Shown here: in pieces, positions 38,495 to 47,695 of the stretch
Layout of the letters: every line of letters starts with the position of its first letter
Numbering within the stretch: position 1 is the stretch's first letter
NCBI GenBank assembly: GCA_913061155.1
Contig: CAJXSI010000006.1
Span: forward strand, 1 to 49,964
Direction of reading: 5' to 3'
Length of the DNA: 49,964 bases
DNA from: an uncultured Alphaproteobacteria bacterium
Lineage (GTDB): Bacteria; Pseudomonadota; Alphaproteobacteria; UBA7879; VGCX01
Translations under genes and position numbers: made by a program
The notes under the pieces: model-generated
The model's database searches: none
What the model was told of the DNA's origin: nothing
The model's input: the letters and a program-made list of their open reading frames with translations, nothing else

Positions 38495-40339
38495 GTGCAA
38501 CATACAAGCAAAAATGAATTCTTGAAAAGAATTGCCATCATTGCATTTATCCAATTTGTCTTGATGTTTGTCATTGTTGTGCGCCTGTATATTCTTCAAG
38601 TTTTGCACTCTGAACAATATAAAACTTTGTCTGATGACAATAGAATACGTGTTCGTCTGACCCTTCCAAATAGGGGGCATATTTATGATAGAAATGGCAA
38701 GCCGCTTGCAACAAATACCATAAGTTACCGAACGATTTTAATTCCAGAAGATTCCCCTGATATAAAGAAAACACTTCAACAAGTATCTTCTGTCCTATCA
38801 CTTTCGCAAGATGAAATTGACAGAATATTAAAAAAGATAAAACAAAAGCCCCGGTTCCTACCAACTGTTGTTAAAGATGATCTGACATGGGATCAGGTTT
38901 CGGCCATTGAAATAAATATGCTGGAAATGCCTGGCTTATCCGTAGAGGAAGGGCGTGGTCGGGATTATTCGTTAGGTCGACATACATCCCATGCCCTTGG
39001 GTATATTGCGGCACCATCAGATGAGGAAGCTAAGACAGATAAATCCCTTATGCTGCCTGGGGCAAAGGTGGGGAAAAATGGAATTGAAAAATCATACGAA
39101 GCTTCGTTGCAAGGAATTGCTGGGCAAAAAGAAGTAGAAGTAAATGCGCATGGCCGAATTATTAGGGAACTGAGATACACCCCATCCATACCTGGAAAAG
39201 ATTTACACCTAACCCTTCATAAAGATTTGCAAGATTATACATCTAAGTTGCTGGAACCTTATAATAGTGTAAGCGCAATTGTTTTAGATATTCACACAGG
39301 GGAAGTTTTATCTTTAGTCTCTGTTCCAGGTTATGACCCTGAACTGTTCTTTAATGGTATTGATCAAAAAACATGGGATGGCTTAATTAATAACAAGTAT
39401 GCCCCCATGACAAACAAGGTTATATCTGGTCAGTACAGTCCGGCCTCTACCTTTAAAATTGCTGTCGCCCTTTCTGCCCTTGATGTTGGTGTTTCGCCAA
39501 AAGAAAATTATTTCTGTCCTGGTTTTATGATGATGGGCCGCCATAAATTTCACTGTTGGAAAAGGGGGGGGCATGGATCTGTCGATATGCATCAGGCCAT
39601 TATGAAATCATGCGATGTCTTTTTCTATCAAACAGCAAAGAAAATTGATGAAGGCCCGATTATTTCCACCGCCCAAAACTTGGGGGTTGGGACCAAAACA
39701 GGGATTGATATTCCTTATGAACAAAGTGGTTTCATTGCCAGCCCTGAATGGAAAAGACGTGTGAAAAAACTACCTTGGTATCCTGGCGATACAATCTTAA
39801 CATCTATTGGGCAAGGGTATGTTTTGATGACCCCTATTCAACTTGCTTTAATGATGGCAGAAATTGCAAATGGGGGGGTGAAAATAACACCCCATCTGGC
39901 CAAAAAAGAAAATGTGCCCGCTGGGAAATCACTTAATGTATCTAAAAAGAACTTGAAATTCTTGTTGGCTGCGTTATCCGATGCTGTCAACAGTCCCAGC
40001 GGGACATCTTACCGATCCAGAATTAAAGAAAAGAAATGGCAAATGGGGGGGAAAACAGGAACAGCCCAAGTTCGACGCATCACAATGGCAGAGCGTGAAT
40101 CAGGGGTTCGCAAAGAAAGCGAATTGCCTTGGGAATTAAGAAACCATTCTTTGTTTGTTGGGTTCGCCCCCGTTGACAACCCCCGTTTTGCCGTTGCAGT
40201 TGTTGGGGCACATCTGGGATTTGGAAGTTCTTTTGCCGCCCCTATGGGGAAAGAAATTCTGACAAAAACGCAAGAATTAATGGAAAAAGAAGACATCGAA
40301 AAGGCACAACAAAAGAAAGTTCAAGACAATGTACAGTGA
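38495..40339 (+). CDS. mrdA: Penicillin-binding protein 2 (elongation transpeptidase)
   Basis: A protein of 614 residues. One transmembrane anchor (about 14-33) precedes a dimerisation domain with GHIYDRNGKPLATN and EEGRGRDYSLGRHTSHALGYI. The transpeptidase domain has the active-site S318-T-F-K321, the SCD triad in MKSCDVFF, and K520-T-G in GGKTGTAQV. It cross-links peptidoglycan during elongation together with RodA. It starts with GTG, with AAGGA 8 bp upstream, and overlaps rodA by 11 bp. Confidence 0.96.
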   Translation: MQHTSKNEFLKRIAIIAFIQFVLMFVIVVRLYILQVLHSEQYKTLSDDNRIRVRLTLPNRGHIYDRNGKPLATNTISYRTILIPEDSPDIKKTLQQVSSVLSLSQDEIDRILKKIKQKPRFLPTVVKDDLTWDQVSAIEINMLEMPGLSVEEGRGRDYSLGRHTSHALGYIAAPSDEEAKTDKSLMLPGAKVGKNGIEKSYEASLQGIAGQKEVEVNAHGRIIRELRYTPSIPGKDLHLTLHKDLQDYTSKLLEPYNSVSAIVLDIHTGEVLSLVSVPGYDPELFFNGIDQKTWDGLINNKYAPMTNKVISGQYSPASTFKIAVALSALDVGVSPKENYFCPGFMMMGRHKFHCWKRGGHGSVDMHQAIMKSCDVFFYQTAKKIDEGPIISTAQNLGVGTKTGIDIPYEQSGFIASPEWKRRVKKLPWYPGDTILTSIGQGYVLMTPIQLALMMAEIANGGVKITPHLAKKENVPAGKSLNVSKKNLKFLLAALSDAVNSPSGTSYRSRIKEKKWQMGGKTGTAQVRRITMAERESGVRKESELPWELRNHSLFVGFAPVDNPRFAVAVVGAHLGFGSSFAAPMGKEILTKTQELMEKEDIEKAQQKKVQDNVQ

Positions 40340-41447
40340 ACATATAAAAGTTTTTGAGAAGTTAAAAAACTTAAATTATTTTCTTATCATCATGATATCC
40401 AGCTTAAGCTTTCTTGGATTTGCTTTGTTATATTCTGCCGGTGGGGGATCTTTTTTACCGTGGGCGCAACCTCAAATAATAAGGTTCTTTATTGGATTTG
40501 TATTAATGATTTTTGTCGCCATCGTAAATTTAAGAGTAATCTTAAATTATGCTTATGCCTTTTATGGCCTATCCTTTATTTTATTGGTGGCTGTTGAAGT
40601 TTTTGGCATGGTTGGCATGGGGGCACAGCGTTGGATTGATATTGGTTTTCTTCGTATTCAGCCTTCTGAATTGATGAAAATTGGTTTGGTTCTTGCCCTT
40701 GCTTGTTATTACCACCGGCTTGGGACAGAAGAAGTTCGTCACTTTAAATTTATGTTGGTCCCGTTGGCTTTGATTGTTGCGCCCTCTATTCTGGTTTTAA
40801 AGCAACCTGATCTGGGAACAACTTTGTTGCTTGTCATGATCGGGGTCAGTATTATTTTTGCCGCTGGGGCCAAAGCCCGTTACTTTGTTATTGCCGGGTT
40901 AACTTTCCTGGGATCCATTCCTTTTGCTTGGAACTTTTTACATGACTATCAAAAAAATCGTGTCATGACCTTTTTAAATCCAGAGCAAGATCCCTTGGGC
41001 GCAGGGTATCACATTCTTCAATCCAAAATTGCCTTAGGGTCAGGGGGGTTAACAGGGAAAGGATTTTTAAAAGGTACCCAAAGCCATTTGAATTTCTTAC
41101 CTGAAAAGCAAACTGATTTTATCTTTACAATGTTCTGTGAAGAATTTGGTCTGATTGGGGCGTTGGCCTTAATCACTGTTTACATGACATTAATTTTTTA
41201 TTGCCTGGTTATTGCCATTCGCTGCCGGAATCGATTTGGGCAACTTTTGATTTTTGGTATTACCATGACTTTATTCATTTATGTCTTTATCAACATTGCC
41301 ATGGTTATTGGGCTGGTCCCTGTTGTTGGTGTTCCCTTGCCTTTGGTTTCTTATGGGGGGACATCCTTGATTACCCTTTTACTTGGATTCGGTCTTTTAT
41401 TAAACGCTGATGTTCATCAAGAATTTAAATTGCCCAGATATGATTAA
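40329..41447 (+). CDS. rodA: SEDS glycosyltransferase RodA
   Basis: A multi-pass inner-membrane protein of 372 residues with about ten transmembrane segments. SEDS signatures include GAQRWIDIGFLRIQPSELMKIGLVLALA, KQPDLGTTLLL, QKNRVMTFLNPEQDPLGAGYHILQSKIALGSGGLTGKGFLKGTQSHLNFLPEKQTDFIFTMFCEEFG, and the final PVVGVPLPLVSYGGTSLI. It polymerises lipid II into glycan strands with PBP2. Last gene of the shape operon. Confidence 0.97.
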   Translation: MYSEHIKVFEKLKNLNYFLIIMISSLSFLGFALLYSAGGGSFLPWAQPQIIRFFIGFVLMIFVAIVNLRVILNYAYAFYGLSFILLVAVEVFGMVGMGAQRWIDIGFLRIQPSELMKIGLVLALACYYHRLGTEEVRHFKFMLVPLALIVAPSILVLKQPDLGTTLLLVMIGVSIIFAAGAKARYFVIAGLTFLGSIPFAWNFLHDYQKNRVMTFLNPEQDPLGAGYHILQSKIALGSGGLTGKGFLKGTQSHLNFLPEKQTDFIFTMFCEEFGLIGALALITVYMTLIFYCLVIAIRCRNRFGQLLIFGITMTLFIYVFINIAMVIGLVPVVGVPLPLVSYGGTSLITLLLGFGLLLNADVHQEFKLPRYD

Positions 41448-41520
41448 TTTTTATCGACAGCGCGCTTAATTTTTGGTAATAATCTAATAGTTTATAGTAA
41501 AAGTAATAAATGATGGCGCA

Positions 41521-41670
41521 ATAACGCTGGGCCATAAAAATGGGCCAGTGTTAAGTATTATTCTGAAATAGCAGAAATAATAACGATGGCACAAGGCATC
41601 AGCGACGACGCCTACTTTAGGTAGGTTAGAAGCGCAACAACACAGTGCCAGTGTTAAGTATTTTTGATAT
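41521..41670. repeat. Intergenic repeat/hairpin block between rodA and tRNA-Lys
   Basis: The block contains a hairpin around CTGGGCCA-taaaaa-TGGGCCAG and two copies of GCCAGTGTTAAGTAT (near 41545 and 41648). CCTAC-tttag-GTAGG follows a GACGACGCCT block. The motifs resemble pieces at 782-830 and 23603-23700. It may double as the rodA terminator region. No gene is seen. Confidence 0.5.
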
Positions 41671-41674
41671 ATGA

Positions 41675-41750
<76 letters not shown>

Positions 41751-41798
41751 CCCTCATCAAGGGTTTCGGGGCTTCCATGATTTAACTCATAATCAAAA

Positions 41799-41817
41799 AG
41801 TCACCAATAAGTCACCA
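41799..41817. repeat. Tandem AAGTCACCA repeats just after tRNA-Lys
   Basis: AAGTCACCA occurs at 41799-41807 and 41809-41817, one helical turn apart, 50 bp past the tRNA. Paired short direct repeats beside an attachment core are typical integrase arm-binding sites. The core attachment copy at the other end is not in the window. Confidence 0.4.
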
Positions 41818-41975
41818 CGAGAAGTTTTTTTGGGTTTGAAAAAGTAAATTTAAACTTACGCCTCACCTAAAGTATCTAAAGTTAACACCATCAGTTAACA
41901 AATTGCACATCATAATAACTTATGATAATACATCTTAACATTTTTAATTTTCAAAATATTTAGGGGCTTCAATCT

Positions 41976-42473
41976 ATGAAAAATAACTTCTCTACAATAA
42001 AAAAATCAAAACTAATTACCAGGAAAGAAATAGAAGAAAAGGTTCAGAAACACTTATCTGTAGATCGATACAATGAAGAAAGAATTAATCAATGCTCCTC
42101 TTCCTTCCAAAATATATCTGAAGAAATATTCTTAAGCAATACCGTCCATCCAACACAAAATAAAAAAGCCACACAACCAAACAACATAAAACCCAAAGCT
42201 GGCCTCCATTTACCCCAAAAACAAAAGAAGAACTCAAAAACAGTAGTAAAAGAAGCAATCCACTTAGCTATAACTAAGCTTGAAGAAAAGTATAATAAAA
42301 TGGGAAAATATAAAGTCATGGACCTTGCAAAACAAATAGACGAATTAAAAGATATTTCTTGGCCAAAGAAGAAACCTACTTTAAAAAGTATTAAGCGCTA
42401 CCTTGGTGGTTGGGATAATATTATTAGTATTCTTGGAAGAAAACCGGACTTCTCTTACCAGAAGAAGCCCTAA
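41976..42473 (+). CDS. Unknown basic protein at the left end of the island
   Basis: A Lys-rich protein of 165 residues that I do not recognise. The N-terminal 95 residues look disordered. The C-terminal 65 form helices (TVVKEAIHLAITKLEEKYNKMGKY), then KKKPTLKSIKRYLGGWDNI, which looks like a small DNA-binding helix-turn-helix with a conserved GGWDNI end. It has an AGGGGC ribosome binding site. A regulatory or DNA-packaging role is possible. It is first after the tRNA and on the same strand as the replication genes. Confidence 0.6.
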   Translation: MKNNFSTIKKSKLITRKEIEEKVQKHLSVDRYNEERINQCSSSFQNISEEIFLSNTVHPTQNKKATQPNNIKPKAGLHLPQKQKKNSKTVVKEAIHLAITKLEEKYNKMGKYKVMDLAKQIDELKDISWPKKKPTLKSIKRYLGGWDNIISILGRKPDFSYQKKP

Positions 42474-42883
42474 TTCTTTCTCGATAGATTATAATAAACC
42501 TCCAAAATTGCTCTCACCATTTTTAATGTCTTGATGAACACAATTCGTAATAAACACAGAGCTCTCTTTTAAACATTTTGCCTTTCTAGATAATCTTCCG
42601 ACCTATCAGTTTAATTTTGAAACCTTTTATCCATGAATATTCTCATAACAATTTCAAACACCTAACTGAAGACAAAACCTATCCTCATAATGGGATAATC
42701 CCAAACTATTTTTAAAAATCTCAAAAAAACCCTTGAGAACCGCTTAAAACAAGAATTTTTCAAAACAGAAAAAACCAACACTCCTTATTGTTTATCCCAT
42801 TCTCCCAAGGTCTAATGCACATAGTAACAAAAGCAGCATTAAGTTGCTTATTCAAAACATAAAGCATAGAAAGGAATCTTTAC
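42474..42883. promoter_or_regulatory. Non-coding control region upstream of the AlpA-like gene
   Basis: 410 bp with no gene. It holds a perfect palindrome TGGGAT-A-ATCCCA at 42691-42703, and a matching half, TTATCCCA, recurs about 85 bp later (near 42788). It is AT-rich throughout. These may be binding sites for the AlpA-like regulator that follows, or part of a replication origin for the primase module. The evidence is position only. Confidence 0.4.
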
Positions 42884-43135
42884 ATGATAAGTAAAGTAAT
42901 AATCCCAAATAAAGAATGGCCACATCCTGATCAATTGGTATCTACCGTAGATCTTCAAAAGTTAACCGATCTTAGTCAAAGATTTTGGGAAGCCAGGCGT
43001 ATCAGTGGGGATACCCCTCCATATATTCGTATAAGTGGTCGTGCTATTCGGTATCGCTGGAAAGATGTTGTTGAATGGTTAGATAACAGAAAACGCTTAA
43101 ACACTTCAGATAAAGGGGTTTCAAATAATGCATAA
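42884..43135 (+). CDS. AlpA/excisionase-like DNA-binding protein
   Basis: An 83-residue protein. The single winged helix-turn-helix starts with VSTVDLQKLTDLSQRFWEARRISGDTPPYIRISGRAIRYRWKDVVEWLDNRK, the pattern of AlpA and Xis-type regulators (select-a-helix, then wing, then Trp-Leu end). Such proteins switch on integrase or replication genes of P4-like elements. It has an AAAGGA ribosome binding site and overlaps the primase gene by 8 bp. Confidence 0.85.
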   Translation: MISKVIIPNKEWPHPDQLVSTVDLQKLTDLSQRFWEARRISGDTPPYIRISGRAIRYRWKDVVEWLDNRKRLNTSDKGVSNNA

Positions 43136-44081
43136 ATTTAAACTCCTTAATAACAAGTTATTGTCTAAGAGTTATAGTTTGATTCCTACATGGCTCCCTC
43201 ATGGTCGCTGGCATGGAAGGTTATATTTTGCTCTCAACCCTACTAGGCCAGATAATAATATAGGCTCCTTTTATGTTGATAAAGAAAAAGGAAGTTGGAT
43301 TGATCATGCTACTAATGATTCGGGTAGTGACCTTATTAGCCTGTATGCTTATCTTAATAACCTAAGTCAAGGAAATGCATATGACTCTCTAACAGATTAT
43401 AAAGAGTATAAACATCTTACTATAAATAGAAAAATTGGCAGAAAAAATATCTGTTCAGAAGCAAGGAGTCAATCCACTTCAAAATATGCCCTTAAAATTT
43501 GGGAACAATCAATAGAACCAGATAAAACACCTGTTGATACTTACCTTCAAAGCCGTGCCCTTAATCATGCTATCCCTAAAACACTGCGTTATCACTCCGG
43601 ATTAAAAGCTTCCAATGGTCTAACATATCCAACAATGGTAGCAGGAATTAATCATTGGCCTGATGATGACATCAAAGCAATCCATAGAACCTTTTTATCT
43701 TCAGATGGCAAAAAGAAAGCCGATACCAATCCCAATAAAATGGCTTTAGGAAACATTAGTGGTGGAGCAGTTCGTTTTGGTGAAGACCTTGATACAATTG
43801 TTGTTGCTGAAGGAATTGAAACAGCTTTAAGTATTTATCAAGAAACAAGCCTGACGACTTGGGCCGTTCTTTCTTGTAGTGGATATAAAAATCTTATTCT
43901 TCCTCGTCCAGAAATAACAAAAATAATTATTATAGCTGCCGATAATGATAGTTCAGGGTTAAATACTGCTCAAGAAGCAGCTAAGAAGTGGTGGGGAAAG
44001 GGCTATACTGTTAAAACTGCTCTTCCCCCTGTAAATTGCGACTTTAATGATCTATTAAAAGGAAACTGCTATGAATCCTAA
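43128..44081 (+). CDS. Toprim-domain primase-like protein of a mobile element
   Basis: A protein of 317 residues. The N-terminal part has HGRWHGRLYFALNPTRPDNNIGSFYVDKEKGSWIDHAT, as in P4-type DUF7146 primase modules. The C-terminal Toprim domain has IVVAEGIETALSIYQ (catalytic Glu in AEG) and IIIAADNDSSGLNTA (DxD-like metal residues), then DFNDLLKG. It should make primers for replication of the element. It overlaps the AlpA-like gene and the DUF3987 gene, giving a three-gene replication operon. No zinc finger Cys are visible at the N-terminus. Confidence 0.85.
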   Translation: MHKFKLLNNKLLSKSYSLIPTWLPHGRWHGRLYFALNPTRPDNNIGSFYVDKEKGSWIDHATNDSGSDLISLYAYLNNLSQGNAYDSLTDYKEYKHLTINRKIGRKNICSEARSQSTSKYALKIWEQSIEPDKTPVDTYLQSRALNHAIPKTLRYHSGLKASNGLTYPTMVAGINHWPDDDIKAIHRTFLSSDGKKKADTNPNKMALGNISGGAVRFGEDLDTIVVAEGIETALSIYQETSLTTWAVLSCSGYKNLILPRPEITKIIIIAADNDSSGLNTAQEAAKKWWGKGYTVKTALPPVNCDFNDLLKGNCYES

Positions 44082-45576
44082 TGATGTCTATGGTATTACC
44101 ACAAATGCAGAAGAATATAAACCAGAAGAGCCTCAACCCTTAAGGAAAAAAATGGGAGAACCAAAACTTTTTCCTGTTGATATACTGCCATTAGTTCTTT
44201 CAAATGCTGTTAAGGCTATTCATAATAAGATTCAAGCCCCCTTACCCATTTGTGCACAGTCTGTTTTAGCAACAGCGTCCTTAGCTGTTCAAGGGCATGC
44301 AAATGTTGTTTTACCCATGGGTCAAGAACGTCCTTTATCCTGTTCTTTTCTTTCGATTGCAGAAAGTGGAGACAGAAAAAGTTCTGCTGATAATGAAGCT
44401 ATGTTTCCTATCACAGAATATCAGAAGACTTTAAATGAGCAGTATCAAAAAGATTTAATCTCATATAAAAATAATAAAGAAATATATGAATGTGAAAAGC
44501 AACAATTACTAAAAGGTAAAAATAAAAAATCATATAATCCGGAAGATCTTTTAAAAAAATTAAATAACTTGAAAGAACCTATTCCACCTATACCTCCTCT
44601 TTTAATTTGTGAAGACCCTACCTTAGAAGGACTCCATAAATTCATGGCCACAAGCCATCCCAGCTTAGGACTTTTTACAACAGAAGGTAGTCAGTTTTTA
44701 GGGGGATATAGTATGGGGAAAGACCATAAACTTAAATCAGCCGGAGCTCTTTCTAAATTATGGGATGGCGGAAATTTGATCACCCGAATCAGGGCTGGAG
44801 ATAGCCCTTTAATTTTATCAGGCAAACGTTTATCCCTCCACCTTATGTCTCAACCTGAAATTGCAAGACAATTGCTATCTGATGAGGAACTCCAAGACCA
44901 GGGTTTATTATCAAGGTTCTTAATTGTAGCACCACAAAGTCTAGCTGGAACAAGATTTTCAAAAAGATTGGATCAAACTGTGGAAGTGGGCATTAATAAA
45001 TACCACTCCTTTATAAGAGATCTTTTGAATGTAAAGCTTCCTTTAAAAGAAAAAATCTATAGTGAATTAGAATTTCGTGCTCTTCACTTAACAGAAAAGG
45101 CAAAAGAGATATGGTTTAGCTATTCCGATGAAATTGAGAGAAAGCTTATTGCTGGGGGTCAAATGGAACCTATTAAAAGTTTAGCAAACAAACTTCCAGA
45201 ACATGCGGCTCGTTTAGCTGGAATTCTATCCTTAATCGAAGACATTAACTGTAAAGAAATTGATGAGAAAAATTTGTGCGCTGGTCTTGAATTAGCTCAA
45301 TATTATGCTGAAGAACGATTGCGTTTAACAGGGGCTTATCGGGTTCCTAAAGCAATACTCTTAGCTGAACGTCTATTAAACTGGCTGCATAATAATTGGG
45401 ATAAAAACCTAATTTCTCTTCCTGATATTTATCAAAAGTCACTCAATGCAATCAAAACAAAAAAACAAGCAGAACCTATTGTTAAAACCTTAGAAGACCA
45501 TGGATGGCTTATTAAGAGTGGGCCAGCTGTAGTCAATAATATCCCCAGGAAAAATGTATGGAAAATCATGCGTTAA
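44071..45576 (+). CDS. DUF3987 replication protein (helicase-like)
   Basis: A protein of 501 residues of the DUF3987 family found next to primases in phages and satellites. Motifs include LPICAQSVLATASLAVQGHANVVLP, an ATP-loop-like ESGDRKSSADNEAM (Walker A variant), CEDPTLEGLHKFMATSHPSLGLFTTEGSQFL (Walker-B-like), SLHLMSQPEI and DQGLLSRFLI. A winged-helix tail completes it. It probably acts as the element's replicative helicase or initiator. It overlaps the primase gene by 11 bp. Convergent with the small-terminase-like gene 22 bp later. Confidence 0.85.
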   Translation: MNPNDVYGITTNAEEYKPEEPQPLRKKMGEPKLFPVDILPLVLSNAVKAIHNKIQAPLPICAQSVLATASLAVQGHANVVLPMGQERPLSCSFLSIAESGDRKSSADNEAMFPITEYQKTLNEQYQKDLISYKNNKEIYECEKQQLLKGKNKKSYNPEDLLKKLNNLKEPIPPIPPLLICEDPTLEGLHKFMATSHPSLGLFTTEGSQFLGGYSMGKDHKLKSAGALSKLWDGGNLITRIRAGDSPLILSGKRLSLHLMSQPEIARQLLSDEELQDQGLLSRFLIVAPQSLAGTRFSKRLDQTVEVGINKYHSFIRDLLNVKLPLKEKIYSELEFRALHLTEKAKEIWFSYSDEIERKLIAGGQMEPIKSLANKLPEHAARLAGILSLIEDINCKEIDEKNLCAGLELAQYYAEERLRLTGAYRVPKAILLAERLLNWLHNNWDKNLISLPDIYQKSLNAIKTKKQAEPIVKTLEDHGWLIKSGPAVVNNIPRKNVWKIMR

Positions 45577-45597
45577 AAAAATTATTAAAATTATTTT

Positions 45598-45972
45598 CTA
45601 CCGCATATAATCTATAAAATCTCTATCTTCATTATTATAATCGGGATCTATTTTTGGGTCCCAACCTCTCTTACGTCCTTTTGATCTTAGAAAATATAAA
45701 AGACTTTTAACGCAGCCACTTTCTATATGTTCCCATAATTTATTTTCTACATAATCAACAAGTCTATATTCAACTTCTTTGCAAGATTTTTTAAAAATAG
45801 GATCACTTCTTTTCCACTGATAAAAAGTTTCCGCAGAAATATTTAACTCACGACAAGTGTCATATATTCGACCATGATTTTTTTCTAAAACCTCCGGAAA
45901 TAATTCTTTCTCTTTTTGTTTGTATGGAAATTTCGTAATTTTATCTGAAGGGGTTTTTATGTTTGAACTCAT
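45598..45972 (-). CDS. Small-terminase-like helix-turn-helix protein
   Basis: A protein of 124 residues. The core FPEVLEKNHGRIYDTCRELNISAETFYQWKRSDPIFKKSCKEVEYRLVDYVENKLWEHI has the order of phage TerS / phBC6A51-type proteins (a helix-turn-helix, Trp-x-x-x-Asp-Pro-x-Phe, an oligomerising helix). Then SLLYFLRSKGRKRGW follows, as in those families. TerS selects DNA for packaging. I start at the ATG 45970-45972, with a near-perfect AGGAGAGAG site, not at 46026. It is the only minus-strand gene in the replication region. Confidence 0.7.
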   Translation of the reverse strand: MSSNIKTPSDKITKFPYKQKEKELFPEVLEKNHGRIYDTCRELNISAETFYQWKRSDPIFKKSCKEVEYRLVDYVENKLWEHIESGCVKSLLYFLRSKGRKRGWDPKIDPDYNNEDRDFIDYMR

Positions 45973-46229
45973 AAGCTCTCTCCTTTCTTGCTTGCTTACA
46001 CTTAAACCATAAACCAATCTAGCCATAAAACAGATAAAAATATCAGGTTTATCAGATTTTAAAAATAATAGAAAATCAGCAGAGTAGATTTTATGCCTCT
46101 TGATGTTTTTATATATGAGGATATATTGTTATGTGTTACTAACTGTGGGAAAACTCTTTCGCATGTTTAATAATTTTTTTGAGTTACAAGATAAAAATTC
46201 TAGCGAGGTTATAAAAGGAAGAAAAAAAT

Positions 46230-47171
46230 ATGAAAAAGTTTATCTTTAATTTTAGTGCAGGTCATTGGCTAATATTCACTTCTTTTTTATTTATATTATT
46301 GGGATTGCCTGTTTTTTTTGAAGCAAGCTCCGAAGAAATCGCAGAAAAAATATGCTACTTAGCAAATTTCTTATTATTGCCCTTTTTAATTTACTTTTTA
46401 TATATAAGAAACAAACCATCTAAAAAAGCTAAAATTGCATTGATAATTGTTGGTTTGGTGGCAATTACGAAAGCATCAACAATATTGGTAAACAGGTATA
46501 AAGAAAATAAATATTTTACTGCATTATCTTTAAATTTAATAAAGTCAGTCGAAAGCGATTACAACATAGAAAAATTCTATGAGTCTAAAGAAAATGATCC
46601 TTTAATCTATAAAAAAAAGAAAAAAACCGTTGATTTTATAATAAAGGTATTTGCAGAAAGAAATTCTTTTAATAAATTAGTGAAGAAAATAAATAGTTAT
46701 ATTGAAAAAATAGATATGAAGCAAATTCTTTCTGAAGAGATTTTCTATAAAAAGGGCTTTATACAAACCTCTGAAACTAAGTTAGAAGAACTTAAAAAAC
46801 TCTATGAGATGAGATTTGAAGCAAATAATATATGGCTTAATAGCTTCAAAAAATTATTTACAGGTCATAATAAGAGAAATTTGAAAAAAATACTTAGTCA
46901 AAGGGAGAGTTCAAAAAAACTACTGATGGAATGGAAAGACAACTCAGATAAAATTTTCTCAAGTGCTTCTATAATTTTGAACATAGCCAATAAATATTAT
47001 AAAAAGCCAGAAGAAATGACAGAAGGAGATAAACTCCTGCTCAATGAATCAATTGAAAATATAATAAAAGGAGGAAAAAAAGAAGAAAAAATAATTAGTG
47101 AATTGCATTACAGGGAAGATTTTCTGTTACAACTATTAAAAAATGATGCATATTTATTGAATTATTTCTAG
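46230..47171 (+). CDS. Unknown membrane protein with long helical cytoplasmic region
   Basis: A protein of 313 residues. Three transmembrane helices (about 11-30, 41-59 and 68-88) are followed by about 220 Lys/Glu-rich residues predicted as helices and coiled coil. There are no enzymatic motifs. Base composition is strongly AT-rich, as in the next gene, unlike the T6SS and core genes. It has a ribosome binding site AAGGAAG 8 bp upstream. The pairing with the following gene 27 bp later suggests a two-gene cargo unit. Membrane plus soluble pairs of this kind are often defence or toxin cassettes, but nothing here proves it. Confidence 0.6.
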   Translation: MKKFIFNFSAGHWLIFTSFLFILLGLPVFFEASSEEIAEKICYLANFLLLPFLIYFLYIRNKPSKKAKIALIIVGLVAITKASTILVNRYKENKYFTALSLNLIKSVESDYNIEKFYESKENDPLIYKKKKKTVDFIIKVFAERNSFNKLVKKINSYIEKIDMKQILSEEIFYKKGFIQTSETKLEELKKLYEMRFEANNIWLNSFKKLFTGHNKRNLKKILSQRESSKKLLMEWKDNSDKIFSSASIILNIANKYYKKPEEMTEGDKLLLNESIENIIKGGKKEEKIISELHYREDFLLQLLKNDAYLLNYF

Positions 47172-47197
47172 AAAAAATTAAAGAGAGAGAAAGCTTT

Positions 47198-47695
47198 ATG
47201 GGTTTGATAAAAACTACGCCTCAAGAAAACAATCATATAAATTTTCTTTTTAGTGATTTAATTACAATGCTAGAAATTAGAGAATATGAAAAAGCATCTC
47301 CCAAGTTTATTTCTGTTTTTGACCATTGGCTCACAAGAGAAGAAGTCACTGAAAAATTAGACAAAATGAATAGACATGAACATTCATTACATAGCCAAAA
47401 GTTTCAAAATTTATGGCTACATATATATAGCCAACATGCTATATATACTTATATTAAAACTCATTCTCAATATTTTCGCATTAAGACAAAAGAATGTTTA
47501 AAAACCTATTTTGATAATACGTATGATAAATACTATAAGGATGAACCTATTTTCTTAATACCAGACCTTTTCCTTGTATTCATGCCCATAACAGATCATA
47601 CAATTATGTATTTTGATAATGAATTCATAGAAAAATCAGATTTTTATGGAGCTGTTAAGAATGCAAATTTATATATCTTAGACTCACAGGAATAA
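47198..47695 (+). CDS. Unknown soluble protein paired with the preceding membrane protein
   Basis: A protein of 165 residues that I do not recognise. No signal peptide or membrane segment. It is helical at first (LFSDLITMLEIREYEKASPKF), has a His-rich stretch (RHEHSLHSQKF), then Tyr/Phe-rich strands (YKDEPIFLIPDLFLVFMPI). It has an AGAGAGA ribosome binding site and the same orientation as the previous gene. It could be the regulator, immunity or effector half of that pair. Confidence 0.55.
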   Translation: MGLIKTTPQENNHINFLFSDLITMLEIREYEKASPKFISVFDHWLTREEVTEKLDKMNRHEHSLHSQKFQNLWLHIYSQHAIYTYIKTHSQYFRIKTKECLKTYFDNTYDKYYKDEPIFLIPDLFLVFMPITDHTIMYFDNEFIEKSDFYGAVKNANLYILDSQE

